This document shows positions 1-8,753 of a DNA stretch of 64,000 nucleotides, in pieces. Origin of the DNA: Nocardioides jishulii. GTDB lineage: Bacteria > Actinomycetota > Actinomycetes > Propionibacteriales > Nocardioidaceae. Location of the stretch: NCBI RefSeq assembly GCF_006007965.1, contig NZ_CP040748.1, positions 1,054,001-1,118,000 on the forward strand. The letters run 5' to 3'. Position 1 is the first letter of the stretch; every line of letters begins with the position of its first letter. The notes beneath the pieces are model-generated. The model ran no database searches and had not been told where the DNA came from. It was given only the letters and a program-made list of their open reading frames with translations. Both the position numbers and the translations under genes were made by a program.

Positions 1-556
1 ATGCTGCCCGCACTCGGGCTCCAGTGCACGTGGTGCACGAAAGCTCTGAGTCCCTGACATGCGTCCTACCGTCGCAAGTGCACTTGGTCGCTCCGTGGGG
101 TAGCAGCAGCCCTGTCAGTGCAGCGCCCCATGAAAAGCGCGCCTGATAGCCCGCACCCGGACACGGGGACTACGCGCCCGGCCGAGGCGACTGCTCAGCA
201 AGTCGCGCCGGCCGCGCATCACGCTCCGCCCTGTGCTCATCCGCTTCGAGGATGCCGTGCGTCACCGCCTTGCGGACGATCACGTAGAAGACAAAGAGAC
301 CGAGCGCGCCCAACGCAGCTTCCAGCATGCGGGCGAGAGTATCGAAGCGAAGGCCCCTCGGGCGGAGTTCCGCTGAAGCGGTTGCCAGCCCGCGATCTTC
401 CGAGGTGAGGACGAGGTGTTCGTCGTCTTCGACGAGGGCCGTTTGGTGGGCTCGACGCGTGCTCAGCTGCCACCAGTGCGAGGACGGGACTGAACGCCAG
501 AACGCCGATGTACGCGAACTTCGGACGCGGCGCGCTCTGGCCGAGATACTTCCCGC
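1..556. other. Mostly non-coding left end
   Basis: No gene is convincingly supported here. Overlapping open frames on both strands have skewed composition and no ribosome binding site, as expected of chance frames in GC-rich DNA. The one candidate is a short minus-strand frame with a hydrophobic stretch, listed separately. No tRNA, riboswitch or terminator was recognised. Confidence 0.5.
170..328 (-). CDS. Possible small membrane protein (52 aa)
   Basis: From the ATG at 328 this frame encodes 52 residues. One hydrophobic segment (about residues 4-18, around LGALGLFVFYVIV) is followed by a charged tail rich in Glu, Arg and Ala, the shape of a single-pass small membrane protein with a cytoplasmic tail. 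The frame stays open upstream to about 562, so the true start could be earlier. No Shine-Dalgarno sequence precedes the ATG. I recognise no family, and a chance frame is a real alternative. Confidence 0.3.
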   Translation of the reverse strand: MLEAALGALGLFVFYVIVRKAVTHGILEADEHRAERDARPARLAEQSPRPGA

Positions 557-1408
557 ATGCATGGAAGACGTTGGTGGGGTGGGGCTGCCGGCTTGGTTCT
601 GCTCGCCCTCCTAGCCCTGGCGTTCGGGTGCCAGAAGTCAGGCGACGTCACAGCCGGGAGCCAGCGCGACTGGTACGACGACAGCTCCTGGATAGGGCGC
701 ATGCTGGATCGTTCACCGGCGCAGCCCACGCCGACGGAGGCGCCAAGCCCCGCTGTGCCAACCTTCGAGTCACCGGAGCTCGACGACACCCTGCTCCAGG
801 CCAACCTGAGCGCCCTGAACGCCGCTGACAGGGCGCTCGCCGACCACCATCTCGGCGCGCCCCTCGGCGAGGGCACGTGGGTCTTCGCTGCTCCCATGAC
901 GGTTGAGGAGGCCCGTCTGCGGCTCCTCGGTCCGGATCCGCAGCCTGCGAGTCAGCGCGACTTCATGCGCGAGGACTTGTCGGCGTACACCTTCCTGCAG
1001 GTCGGTCGCGGGGTGCTCGCCTGGGAGCCGTGGGGCTTCGCCGATCCGCCCAGGCGCCTGCTCGCCGAGCTCTCCCGCGACGGCGCCACGAGCGCTGTGG
1101 TGACCGACAATATTGAGAGCATGACGCGCTTCGGGTACGCCCGCGACGGGCACGTCGTCTTCGATGCCCACGAGTACGCCTTCGTCGACAGCATCGACGA
1201 GATCCCGGCCGAGGTCCGTGACCTCGCTCGTCTCGCCTGGAACGACTTGACGGGGCCACTGGTCGAGACGTCCGACTACGCGGCCGTGGGCCTTGCCATG
1301 GCCGAGAAGGTCACGGGCGTGCGGGCCGATCCGGCGGTGCTGGACGTCAGCGGCAAGGAGAACTGGTTTGTGGTTCCGACGCCGTGGGGTGGAGGGGAAG
1401 ACGACTAA
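557..1408 (+). CDS. Putative lipoprotein of unknown function
   Basis: The 283-residue product starts with a short basic, Trp-containing N-terminus, then a hydrophobic segment (residues 10-23) ending at Cys25. This resembles a lipoprotein signal, although the residues before the cysteine (A-F-G) are an atypical lipobox. A Pro/Ser/Thr-rich linker follows to about residue 75, then a soluble acidic domain with many Trp, Tyr and Asp residues. It is probably exported and tethered to the outer face of the membrane. I do not recognise the domain. It stands alone, with the RNA ligase-like gene following in another frame. Confidence 0.6.
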   Translation: MHGRRWWGGAAGLVLLALLALAFGCQKSGDVTAGSQRDWYDDSSWIGRMLDRSPAQPTPTEAPSPAVPTFESPELDDTLLQANLSALNAADRALADHHLGAPLGEGTWVFAAPMTVEEARLRLLGPDPQPASQRDFMREDLSAYTFLQVGRGVLAWEPWGFADPPRRLLAELSRDGATSAVVTDNIESMTRFGYARDGHVVFDAHEYAFVDSIDEIPAEVRDLARLAWNDLTGPLVETSDYAAVGLAMAEKVTGVRADPAVLDVSGKENWFVVPTPWGGGEDD

Positions 1409-1473
1409 CAGGGCCTCGCAACGGTGTGGCCCTGCGCGGCGATGGCCGTCGCGGCCCGGCCTATCCTCGCTCC

Positions 1474-1986
1474 GTGCCCGACTTCGCTCTCGAGCTCTCC
1501 TTCGCCCCGGAGTCCACGGCTGCTGTCGTGGCCCAGTGGGAGGCGTTGAAGGCGGCCGGACTGCCGTCACAGGCGGACCACCGGTCGATGACCAACGCGC
1601 CGCACCTGACCCTCGTGGCAGCGACGCGCGTACCCGAGTCGGCGGTCACGACGGCCCGGGAGGTGGTTGGCCCGCTCCTGCCGACACGCATCGCCACGCG
1701 GGGGCTGGTCCTCTTCGGTCAAGGTGCTCGGGTGACGGTCGCCCACCTGGTGGAGCCGGACGCGGCACTCGCCGCAGCCGTGGCGAGGGTCCGTACGTCG
1801 GTCCCCGACCTGCGCCACCCCGTCTGGACGCCGCACGTCACCTTGGCCAGGCGGGTCCCGCGGACGGTCCTGGCCGAGGTGATCGACGTCCTCCACGCCA
1901 CCGAGGCCGCGGACGAGCTGACGTGTGACCGCCTCCGGTGGTGGGACCCCGAGCAGGGCACGATCGAGGATGTCGCGGGCGCCTGA
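1474..1986 (+). CDS. 2'-5' RNA ligase / cyclic phosphodiesterase family protein
   Basis: The 170-residue product carries the two HxTx motifs that define the 2H phosphoesterase superfamily: HLTL at His44 and HVTL at His121. In this family the paired histidines form the active site for 2',3'-cyclic phosphate or 2'-5' phosphodiester chemistry on RNA or nucleotides. The length matches the compact ThpR-like class. I chose the GTG at 1474 because protein-like sequence (PDFALELSF) begins there; the frame opens upstream at 1384 with low-complexity sequence overlapping the previous gene. The cellular substrate cannot be told from sequence. Confidence 0.8.
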   Translation: MPDFALELSFAPESTAAVVAQWEALKAAGLPSQADHRSMTNAPHLTLVAATRVPESAVTTAREVVGPLLPTRIATRGLVLFGQGARVTVAHLVEPDAALAAAVARVRTSVPDLRHPVWTPHVTLARRVPRTVLAEVIDVLHATEAADELTCDRLRWWDPEQGTIEDVAGA

Positions 1987-2071
1987 CGCGGTAGGGGTGA
2001 GGCGGCTGGCAGACACGGGCCAGGCCTCCAGCGGCGCCCCGCCGAGGCCGACCTCGCCTCAGGGCACCCGT

Positions 2072-2539
2072 TCATTCCGAGAAGTGCCGCCGCAGGCGCC
2101 GGTGCCGATGCTTGAAGAAGGCGTCGATCACCTGGGCCAGGACCGCGGCGAGGCCCGGAACGGGCAAGCGAGGTTGGAAGGTGACGCGGTCATGCACCCA
2201 GGTGCCGCCGGTGACCGGCAGCATCCGCCGTTCATGCTCCCAGCGCCGCATGCTCACCATGGTGGACTGCTCGAGGAACCGGACGCCCGGCTCGACCTCG
2301 GCCACCGTCAGGTGGTCGAAGTCGAAAGGGATGAGGCCGAACAGCCGAAGCCAGGCACGGCCGACGGGCTGTCCCAGCGGGACGGTCTCCACGGTCAGCC
2401 CGGTCGCTGAGCGCGGCATGCTCATCGTCATCCACGGCCGCATCTCGTCGTTGATGCCGTCGGGATGGACCGCCCGTTGCCACACCGCGGCCACGGGAGC
2501 GGGCACCACCGTCTCGTTCTCGACCGTCCTCGTCGCCAT
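2072..2539 (-). CDS. SRPBCC (START/Bet v1-like) family protein
   Basis: The 155-residue product has the pattern of a polyketide cyclase/SRPBCC protein: an N-terminal strand with VPAPVAAVWQ, internal strands, a stretch around WVHDRVTFQPRL, and a long C-terminal helix ending in a basic FFKHRHRRLRRHFSE tail. These small helix-grip proteins bind hydrophobic ligands, and many are uncharacterised. The ATG at 2539 is preceded by a strong GGAAGGAGC ribosome binding site. The frame continues upstream for hundreds of codons antisense to corA, which is a shadow. It diverges from corA (2747). Confidence 0.75.
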   Translation of the reverse strand: MATRTVENETVVPAPVAAVWQRAVHPDGINDEMRPWMTMSMPRSATGLTVETVPLGQPVGRAWLRLFGLIPFDFDHLTVAEVEPGVRFLEQSTMVSMRRWEHERRMLPVTGGTWVHDRVTFQPRLPVPGLAAVLAQVIDAFFKHRHRRLRRHFSE

Positions 2540-2746
2540 GGCTGCTCCTTCCGGGCTCGAAACCGTGGGCCACCCTCGCACGGGGGAGCAGATCGTGGTC
2601 CACAGGGTTGGTGACGGTCCGGCGGAGGTAGAAGAGATGACGCAGGCCCGTGTCGGCAGCAGCACGAACGGCACACCCGAGGCTGCGGGAGCCGCGATCG
2701 CGACCGCGGCTCGGCGCGGACCTGCACGAGGACAGGGAGGTCCCGG

Positions 2747-3763
2747 ATGCCGGTGGTGGACAACGCGATCTACGTGGACGGCCGACGGCAGGCGGAACCG
2801 GCCTCGTTGGAGGTCACCTACGAGATGCTGCGCAGGCAGCAGGGCATGGGCTGGATCGGCCTGTACCGACCTGACGCCTCTGAGATGCGGTCGGTGGCGG
2901 CTGAGTTCCAGATCCACGACCTCGCCGTGGAGGACACCGTCTCGGCGCACCAGCGTCCGAAGCTGGAGCGCTACGGCGACGTGCTGTTCACGGTGCTTCG
3001 TCCGGCGCGTTACGTCGAGGCGGAGGAGAGGGTCGAGTTCGGCGAGCTGCACGTGTTCACCGGCAAGGACTTCATCGTGACCGTCCGGCATGCCGAGTCG
3101 CCCAACCTGCGTCGCGTCCGCCAACGGCTGGAGTCCGACCCGGACCTGCTTCGGCTCGGCCCCGAGGCGGTCCTGTACGCCATCCTCGACGAGGTGGTCG
3201 ATGAGTACCAGCCGGTCGTCGCGGGCCTGGAGAACGACATCGACGAGATCGAGGACCAGGTGTTCACGGGGGACCCGGCGGTCTCGCGGCGCATCTATGA
3301 GCTGTCCCGCGAAGTCGTCGAGTTCCAGCGTGCCACCACACCCCTGCTCAAGATCGTCGCCGACCTGGCCAGCGGTTTCGAGAAGTACCACGTGGACGAG
3401 GAGATGCAGCGCTACCTGCGCGACGTGCAGGATCACACGATCCGCATCGCAGAGCGGGTCGACGGGTTCCGGGTGCTGTTGCAGAACATCCTCACGGTCA
3501 ACGCCACGCTGGTGGGTCAGCGGCAGAACGAGGAGACCCAGCGGCTGACCGAGACCAGCCTGCGGCAGAACGAGGAGGTCAAGAAGATCTCCTCCTGGGC
3601 GGCGATCCTGTTCGCGCCCACGTTGGTCGGCACCATCTACGGCATGAACTTCGAGCACATGCCAGAGCTGGACTGGCGTCTCGGCTACCCCATGGCGCTC
3701 GCCCTGATGCTCCTGATGGGAGCGGTGCTCTACGCGGTCTTCAAGCGTCGCGGATGGTTGTGA
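2747..3763 (+). CDS. corA: CorA-family magnesium/cobalt transporter
   Basis: The 338-residue length is typical of CorA. The N-terminal two thirds is the cytoplasmic alpha/beta funnel with a long charged helix. The C-terminus carries two membrane helices, with the signature YGMNF (Gly299-Met300-Asn301) at the end of the first and an acidic loop (EHMPELDW) before the second. CorA forms a pentameric inner-membrane channel for Mg2+ (also Co2+/Ni2+). The gene is monocistronic. An ATG start and uninterrupted family-like sequence support the call. Substrate preference is inferred from the family. Confidence 0.9.
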   Translation: MPVVDNAIYVDGRRQAEPASLEVTYEMLRRQQGMGWIGLYRPDASEMRSVAAEFQIHDLAVEDTVSAHQRPKLERYGDVLFTVLRPARYVEAEERVEFGELHVFTGKDFIVTVRHAESPNLRRVRQRLESDPDLLRLGPEAVLYAILDEVVDEYQPVVAGLENDIDEIEDQVFTGDPAVSRRIYELSREVVEFQRATTPLLKIVADLASGFEKYHVDEEMQRYLRDVQDHTIRIAERVDGFRVLLQNILTVNATLVGQRQNEETQRLTETSLRQNEEVKKISSWAAILFAPTLVGTIYGMNFEHMPELDWRLGYPMALALMLLMGAVLYAVFKRRGWL

Positions 3764-3791
3764 CCCCGACGAGTGCCCACCGATGTTCCGG

Positions 3792-4226
3792 TCAGCCGGA
3801 GGTCGGGATGAGGCGCGAGTCGACCAGGGCGGCCGTCCGGTGCACAGCCGCCTCCACGTACGCCGGGTGGTTGATCAGTGCCCGGAAGGCCGCGGGGTTC
3901 GGGTACCTCACGGTGAGCACCGCGTCCCACTGCTCGCCATCAGGCCCGATGAACGTCGGTCGGCACGACCTGAAGTGTTCAACCGCCCCTCCGATCGCCC
4001 CGAGGGTGTCCTGGGCGGCCGCGCTGTACCGCCGGTAGGCCTCGGCCCCGGAGATCGGTGCTTCGGGGGCCAGGTCCGGACGGTGTGAATAGTCGGCGAC
4101 GTCGCGGAACCGGACCAGGTTGAGCATGACCACCGCGACGTCGGCGTCCAGCTCGTCCAGCGCCCCGAGCTGGGCCGCCGTGGGCTCGACACTGCACCGC
4201 TCGGCAGGAGGGAGGTCTGTGTTCAT
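3792..4226 (-). CDS. DUF1330-like small alpha/beta-barrel protein
   Basis: The 144-residue product contains VVMLNLVRFRD, a YRRYSAA helix, and a C-terminal WDAVLTVRYPNPAAFRALI segment. This layout is typical of dimeric ferredoxin-like DUF1330/EthD-type proteins. Function is unknown; members are often linked to small-molecule handling. The ATG at 4226 was preferred to an upstream frame start at 4268 because family-like sequence begins shortly after it. The gene converges on corA and stands alone. Confidence 0.65.
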   Translation of the reverse strand: MNTDLPPAERCSVEPTAAQLGALDELDADVAVVMLNLVRFRDVADYSHRPDLAPEAPISGAEAYRRYSAAAQDTLGAIGGAVEHFRSCRPTFIGPDGEQWDAVLTVRYPNPAAFRALINHPAYVEAAVHRTAALVDSRLIPTSG

Positions 4227-4318
4227 GGGCGCACACGCTAGCGCTGTTCGAGCCCTCCCGGCCCTCACCGGCGGCGAGCCAGCCGCGAGCGAACCATGGC
4301 CGCGGGTAGCGTCCTCGG

Positions 4319-6043
4319 GTGGCCAGCACCCGTCGATCCAGCAGCCGCCGCCGCAGCACCGTACGCCGCGGCGGTCAGACCCAGCGGCCGTTGCCGACCG
4401 CCGGCCCGGGGGAGCGGCTGTGGGTGCTCGACGTCCCGTACGGCACGCAGGTCGACGACGCCACGTGGCACCCGGCGGTCAAGATGCACCTGTACGTCGG
4501 GCGCACGCTGCCGGCGCACCTCGCGGCGTACGCCCCGGGGCCGCACACGCTGGGCCGCTTCCTCGAGAACACCCTCAACCCCGACGACCCGACGCCCAAC
4601 CCCGAGCCGAGCGAGGCGCTGGAGCCCCGCAGGATCCAGTTCGAAGCGGCCGACGCGATCGCGGAGCGTGCTGTGGCGGGCGGTCGCCTCTTCCTGCTGG
4701 CCGACGAGCCGGGTGTGGGCAAGACGATCTCCGCGGTCCTGGGCGCCTCCGCGGTCGGTGACATTCGGGGTGCGAGCCGAGTGCTCGTCGTGGCCGACCG
4801 TCCGGCCGCGATCACGATCGGCCACTGGTGCCGCACGATCACGGCGCTGGGCGACGCTGGCCTGGAGTGGGTCGTGATCACCTGGGACCGCTTGGAGAAG
4901 GTCAAGGACCACGACTGGGACGTCATCATCGCCGACGAGGCGCATGCGCTGCGGCGTACGACGACGAAGCGGTGGAAACTCTGGGCGAAGATCTCCGGCC
5001 ACGGAAAACCCCACGACAAGGCGCCGTTCGTCATCGCGACGACCGCCACCCCCGGCCACACGCCACTCGAGCTGCCCTACCTCGCGCCCGCCTACGCGCA
5101 GGTGCACGAGGAGCCGATGCGCGAGTGGACCTCGGCCACACAGCCCGCGGTCACCTTCGCCACCGCGCTCGAACGCCACGGCGTCGAGGTGGAGCACGGA
5201 CGCTACGGCGCGACCTGGACTGCCGACCCGGCGCGGCGCGCCGCGGACCTCAAGCTCGTACGCGGCTGGCTCACGGAGGTACGCCCGCCCGCGATGCTGC
5301 ACCGCGCCGCCCCGTGGGGGCCGGTGCCGATCTCCGGGATGCCGGTGGCGCTCACCCCGGCCGAGCGAGCGGCGTACGAGGCGGAGTGGGGCGAGTTCTG
5401 CCGCGAGATGGACCTCGCCCGACGCGGCCGCAACACCGCCAAGGGCCGGGCCGCGCTGCTGCGCTTCCGCCAGAAGGCCGGGCTGATCCGGGTCGACTCC
5501 ACGGTCGACTGGATCGCCCAGCAGGTGCAGGCCGAGCGGCAGGTGGCGTGCTCCGTCGAGTTCGTCGCGACCGCCGCCGACCCCATCGCCGACCGGCTGC
5601 GCGACTCCGGCATCGAGGTGGCCACGATCTACGGCCGCGACCGATTCGACCCGGAGGCCGAGCGTCTCAAGTTCCAGACCGGGCAGGCGAGGGTCTGCGT
5701 CTTCACCACGGTCGCCTCGATCAGCCTGCACGCCGGCGAGACCCTGGCCGACGGCCGCCAGGCCAGCACCGAGCCGCGGGTCGGCGTCTTCCACCAGGCC
5801 CGCTTCTCCGGCATCGCCGGACGGCAGGTGACCGGGCGTACGCACCGTGACCACCAGGTGTCGCCGTGGCACATCGCGTATGCCGAGGGCACGGTCGAGG
5901 AGCAGGTCGGCAAGGTGATGGTGGAGCGGATCGCCGCCGCCTCCGACACCGTGGGCAGCGACACCAGTGGCCTCACCGACCTCGCGGAACTCCTGGGGGC
6001 CGACTGGTTGCCGTCGGCGGCGCTGACCGAGGACGGCGCCTGA
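4319..6043 (+). CDS. DEAH-box/SNF2-like superfamily 2 helicase
   Basis: The 574-residue product has a basic, Arg/Ser-rich N-terminus, then helicase motifs in order: Walker A GVGKT (Lys135), a DEAH box starting at Asp206, TATPG (motif III-like) near residue 245, and QVTGRTHRDHQ (motif VI-like) near residues 503-513. The order fits SNF2-like or phage-type SF2 ATPases that translocate on duplex DNA. The GTG at 4319 starts the frame. No nuclease, methylase or phage gene lies beside it, so a restriction or defence role has no contextual support. The role is unknown: repair, remodelling or a captured phage helicase are all possible. Confidence 0.8.
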   Translation: MASTRRSSSRRRSTVRRGGQTQRPLPTAGPGERLWVLDVPYGTQVDDATWHPAVKMHLYVGRTLPAHLAAYAPGPHTLGRFLENTLNPDDPTPNPEPSEALEPRRIQFEAADAIAERAVAGGRLFLLADEPGVGKTISAVLGASAVGDIRGASRVLVVADRPAAITIGHWCRTITALGDAGLEWVVITWDRLEKVKDHDWDVIIADEAHALRRTTTKRWKLWAKISGHGKPHDKAPFVIATTATPGHTPLELPYLAPAYAQVHEEPMREWTSATQPAVTFATALERHGVEVEHGRYGATWTADPARRAADLKLVRGWLTEVRPPAMLHRAAPWGPVPISGMPVALTPAERAAYEAEWGEFCREMDLARRGRNTAKGRAALLRFRQKAGLIRVDSTVDWIAQQVQAERQVACSVEFVATAADPIADRLRDSGIEVATIYGRDRFDPEAERLKFQTGQARVCVFTTVASISLHAGETLADGRQASTEPRVGVFHQARFSGIAGRQVTGRTHRDHQVSPWHIAYAEGTVEEQVGKVMVERIAAASDTVGSDTSGLTDLAELLGADWLPSAALTEDGA

Positions 6044-6119
6044 CCCGGCTGGGCTGGTGACGAGGACGCCATCGATTTCGAGGGTGGTCGCGCTGCTCGT
6101 GCGGGGCCAAGATTGACGG

Positions 6120-7697
6120 GTGCTGGGACTCGAGATGGTCGTCCTGCTGGGCGTCGCCCTCGTGGCGTGCGGTGCGGTCGCGCGCCGCTACCCGATCGCC
6201 CCTGCCATCCTGCTGGTGCTCGTCGGCGTGCTCGTGGGGTTCGTGCCCCACCTGCGACAGGCCCACCTGCCACCCGAGGTCGTGCTCCTTCTCTTCCTGC
6301 CCGCGCTGCTCTACTGGGAGAGCCTGACCACCTCGCTGCGCGAGATCCGCAAGAACCTGCGCGTCGTCGTCCTGAGCAGCACGGTGCTGGTGCTGATCAC
6401 CGCCGGGGCCGTGGCGGTGACCGCACACGCGCTGGGCATGCAGTGGGGCCCGGCCTGGGTGCTCGGCGCGGCGCTCGCCCCGACCGACGCGACCGCCGTC
6501 GGGGTCCTGGCCCGTGATCTCCCGCGGCGTACGGTCACGGTGCTGCGCGCCGAGAGCCTCGTCAACGACGGCACGGCCCTGGTCCTCTACGGCCTTGCGG
6601 TGGGCGTCACCGTCGGCGAGCAGGACCTGACCGGCTGGCACGTCACCTGGTTGCTGGTGCTCTCCTACGGTGGCGGCGTGCTGGCCGGTGGACTCGTCGG
6701 CCTGCTCAGCTGGCAGGTGCGCCGCCGCATGGAGGACCCGATGCTCGAGGGCATCGCGATGCTCGTGACGCCGTTCGCGGCGTTCCTGGCGGCCGACGCC
6801 GTCGGGGCGTCCGGGGTGCTGGCGGTCGTCGCCTGCGGACTCTTCATGAGCCAGGTGGCGCCGCGGATCACTGGAGCAGCCACCCGCCAGCTCGTAGCGC
6901 CGTTCTGGTCGCTCTCCACGACGGTCTTGAGCAGCGCGCTCTTCGTGCTCGTCGGGCTGTCGGCCCACTCGGCCTTCCTCAACCTCACCAGCACGTCGTT
7001 GGCCGAGGCGCTGGTCGACGCGGTCCTGGTCGCGGCCGTGGTGATCGGGGTGCGGTGGGTGTGGATCTACACCACGCCGTACGTGATCCGCCTCGTCGAC
7101 CGCCGCCCCGCCCAGCGCGCGCTCCGGGTCAGTGCGCGCCAACGTACGGTCAGTGCCGTCGCCGGTTTCCGTGGCGCGGTCTCGCTCGCGGCGGTGCTCG
7201 CGGTGCCGCGCACGCTGGACTCCGGGGCTCACTTTCCCGACCGCGACCTGATCGTGGTCATCGCCAGCGGCGTCATCGTGCTCACCCTGCTCCAGGCGAT
7301 GCTGCTCCCGGCCGTGGTGCGGTTCGCGCGGCTGCCACCCGACGACTCGGTGGCCGAGGAGATCCAGCTCGCCGAGGTGTTCAGCCTCGAGACGGCCCTT
7401 GCGGCCATCGACACCACCGCCGCCGAGCTCGACATCGACGAGCAGGTCGTCAGGCGGGTGCGACGCGAGCTCGACAAGATGCGTCTCCTGGTGGAGGCCG
7501 CAGGCACGGTGGACCACCCGGTCGTGGTCCATGACGACCAGTACACGAGCCTGTCGCTGGCTCTTCTGGCGCGACGGCGCGATGCCCTGATCGAGCTGCG
7601 CGACACCCGGCGGATCGACGACATCGTGCTGCGGCTGGTCCAGGCCCGGTTCGACAACGAGGAGGTCCGGCTGTCCCGGGCGCGACCACCCGAGTGA
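6120..7697 (+). CDS. CPA1-family Na+/H+ antiporter (NhaP/NHE type)
   Basis: The 525-residue product begins with about 12 membrane helices. LAPTDATAVGVL and ESLVNDGTALVLY match the conserved helix motifs of CPA1 exchangers; the Asp of VND is the ion-binding acidic residue and the TD motif lies in the discontinuous helix. A soluble tail of about 110 residues follows (from about 415), rich in Glu, Asp and Arg and probably regulatory. The GTG start at 6120 opens directly into the first helix. It should exchange cytoplasmic Na+ or K+ for protons. The gene converges with its neighbour at 7740. Confidence 0.88.
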   Translation: MLGLEMVVLLGVALVACGAVARRYPIAPAILLVLVGVLVGFVPHLRQAHLPPEVVLLLFLPALLYWESLTTSLREIRKNLRVVVLSSTVLVLITAGAVAVTAHALGMQWGPAWVLGAALAPTDATAVGVLARDLPRRTVTVLRAESLVNDGTALVLYGLAVGVTVGEQDLTGWHVTWLLVLSYGGGVLAGGLVGLLSWQVRRRMEDPMLEGIAMLVTPFAAFLAADAVGASGVLAVVACGLFMSQVAPRITGAATRQLVAPFWSLSTTVLSSALFVLVGLSAHSAFLNLTSTSLAEALVDAVLVAAVVIGVRWVWIYTTPYVIRLVDRRPAQRALRVSARQRTVSAVAGFRGAVSLAAVLAVPRTLDSGAHFPDRDLIVVIASGVIVLTLLQAMLLPAVVRFARLPPDDSVAEEIQLAEVFSLETALAAIDTTAAELDIDEQVVRRVRRELDKMRLLVEAAGTVDHPVVVHDDQYTSLSLALLARRRDALIELRDTRRIDDIVLRLVQARFDNEEVRLSRARPPE

Positions 7698-7739
7698 GGG
7701 TCGGGCTGCGTACGTCGCCCGGTCGGCGTCGCGGGCCGG

Positions 7740-8357
7740 TCACGCGAGCGGCTCAGCGTGCCCCGCGGACGCGTCTCCGGCTTGCCGTCGCGCCAGCACC
7801 AGGCCCGCGGACCATCCCGGCAGTCGACCGTGCGTCGGCGGGATGATCGTGCCCATGTCGTGGCCGGTGCGGGCCAGCACCCACGCCACCATCGAGTTGG
7901 AGTTCCACATCTCTCCGGCCCCGATCTCGTCCCTGCCCCACGTGAGCGTCGGCACCTGGGGGAGCATCCGCAGCACGGCAGCGACGCGTTCGGGGTCGTC
8001 GGTGGTGCGTACCGGGCTCTCCACCGCCTCGGCCAGGTCGGGGACGACACCGCCCGCCCAGCACCGCACCTCGTAGCGGAACAGCCGGAACCGACCGAGC
8101 CACCGGGCCCCGACCGGGCCCTCGCACACGACCCCGCGGTCCTCAGCGGCCACGTTCCACACGGGCCCCATCTCGACGGCGTACGTCACGTCGTCGGCCC
8201 GCACCATCAGCGCACAGTGGTAGAGGTCCAGCGGCGCCCGGTGCTCACGCCGCGACACCCACCACTCGTACGCCCGACCGTTGCGGCGGACGACGTGGCC
8301 TCCGGCGCCCAGCGGCAACCAGTACAGGTCGACCCACGCGGGGGCGGAGCTGGCCAT
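7740..8357 (-). CDS. Conserved-looking hypothetical protein (205 aa)
   Basis: The product is soluble, Trp-rich and compact. Notable stretches are VDLYWLPLGAGGH near the N-terminus, LDLYHCALMVRADD (His-Cys), a central WLGRFRLFRYEVR, and MWNSNSMVAWVLARTG near the C-terminus. An Asn/Ser-rich turn before an amphipathic helix recalls the second active-site block of LRAT/NlpC-like folds, but the usual cysteine there is absent, so this is weak. The ATG at 8357 has a GAGGTGAT ribosome binding site. I assign no function. Confidence 0.6.
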   Translation of the reverse strand: MASSAPAWVDLYWLPLGAGGHVVRRNGRAYEWWVSRREHRAPLDLYHCALMVRADDVTYAVEMGPVWNVAAEDRGVVCEGPVGARWLGRFRLFRYEVRCWAGGVVPDLAEAVESPVRTTDDPERVAAVLRMLPQVPTLTWGRDEIGAGEMWNSNSMVAWVLARTGHDMGTIIPPTHGRLPGWSAGLVLARRQAGDASAGHAEPLA

Positions 8358-8408
8358 CGCGATCACCTCGCGACCAGTCAAGCCCACCTGCGCCCGCCGG
8401 TGAAGAGG

Positions 8409-8437
8409 CCAGCATCCACCGAGCGGTGGATGGCTGG
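8409..8437. repeat. Inverted repeat between divergent genes
   Basis: CCAGC-ATCCACC and GGTGGAT-G-GCTGG form near-perfect arms around a 4-nt GAGC centre. The site lies between the minus-strand gene starting at 8357 and the plus-strand ABC fragment starting at 8512. The 7-bp core ATCCACC/GGTGGAT is the size of a dimeric repressor operator, but a transcript hairpin would look the same. Confidence 0.4.
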
Positions 8438-8511
8438 CTCCACCGGACGTCACCAGAATTCAGCTGTCACCGTCGATCCGCCGGAGCGGCCTCCGGCACC
8501 ACGTTGGATGC

Positions 8512-8724
8512 ATGACCATCATCGAAGTGGACCGCCTCAGCCAGCGGTACGGCGACCAGACCGTCGTCGACGAGATCAGCTTCTCCGTGGAGCGGGGCGA
8601 GATCCTCGGCATCCTCGGTCCCAACGGGGCGGGCAAGACCACCTGGCGCCGTGCCGAGAACGAACCCGTGCGAGATCGGAGACGGGGGAGCGGCGGGCGT
8701 CCATTCGCTCGTCGACCGGGGTGA
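8512..8724 (+). pseudogene. ABC transporter ATPase, N-terminal fragment ending at Walker A
   Basis: The first 43 or so residues are a normal ABC ATPase N-terminus, ending in LGPNGAGKTT (Walker A). After about nucleotide 8643 the sequence becomes an unrelated Arg-rich tail and stops at 8724. The Q-loop, signature motif, Walker B and H-loop are all missing, so the fragment cannot be an ATPase. The breakpoint lies immediately after the Walker A codons and the next gene starts 30 bp past the stop, consistent with a deletion that removed the rest of an ABC operon. Confidence 0.75.
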
Positions 8725-8753
8725 TGTCGTCCTGCAGTCGTTATGCTCCGCCC

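Noticed and set aside
1..556. Plus-strand frames at 118-408 and 327-614 as genes
   Set aside because: Arg/Pro/Ala-rich low-complexity products without ribosome binding sites or recognisable domains.
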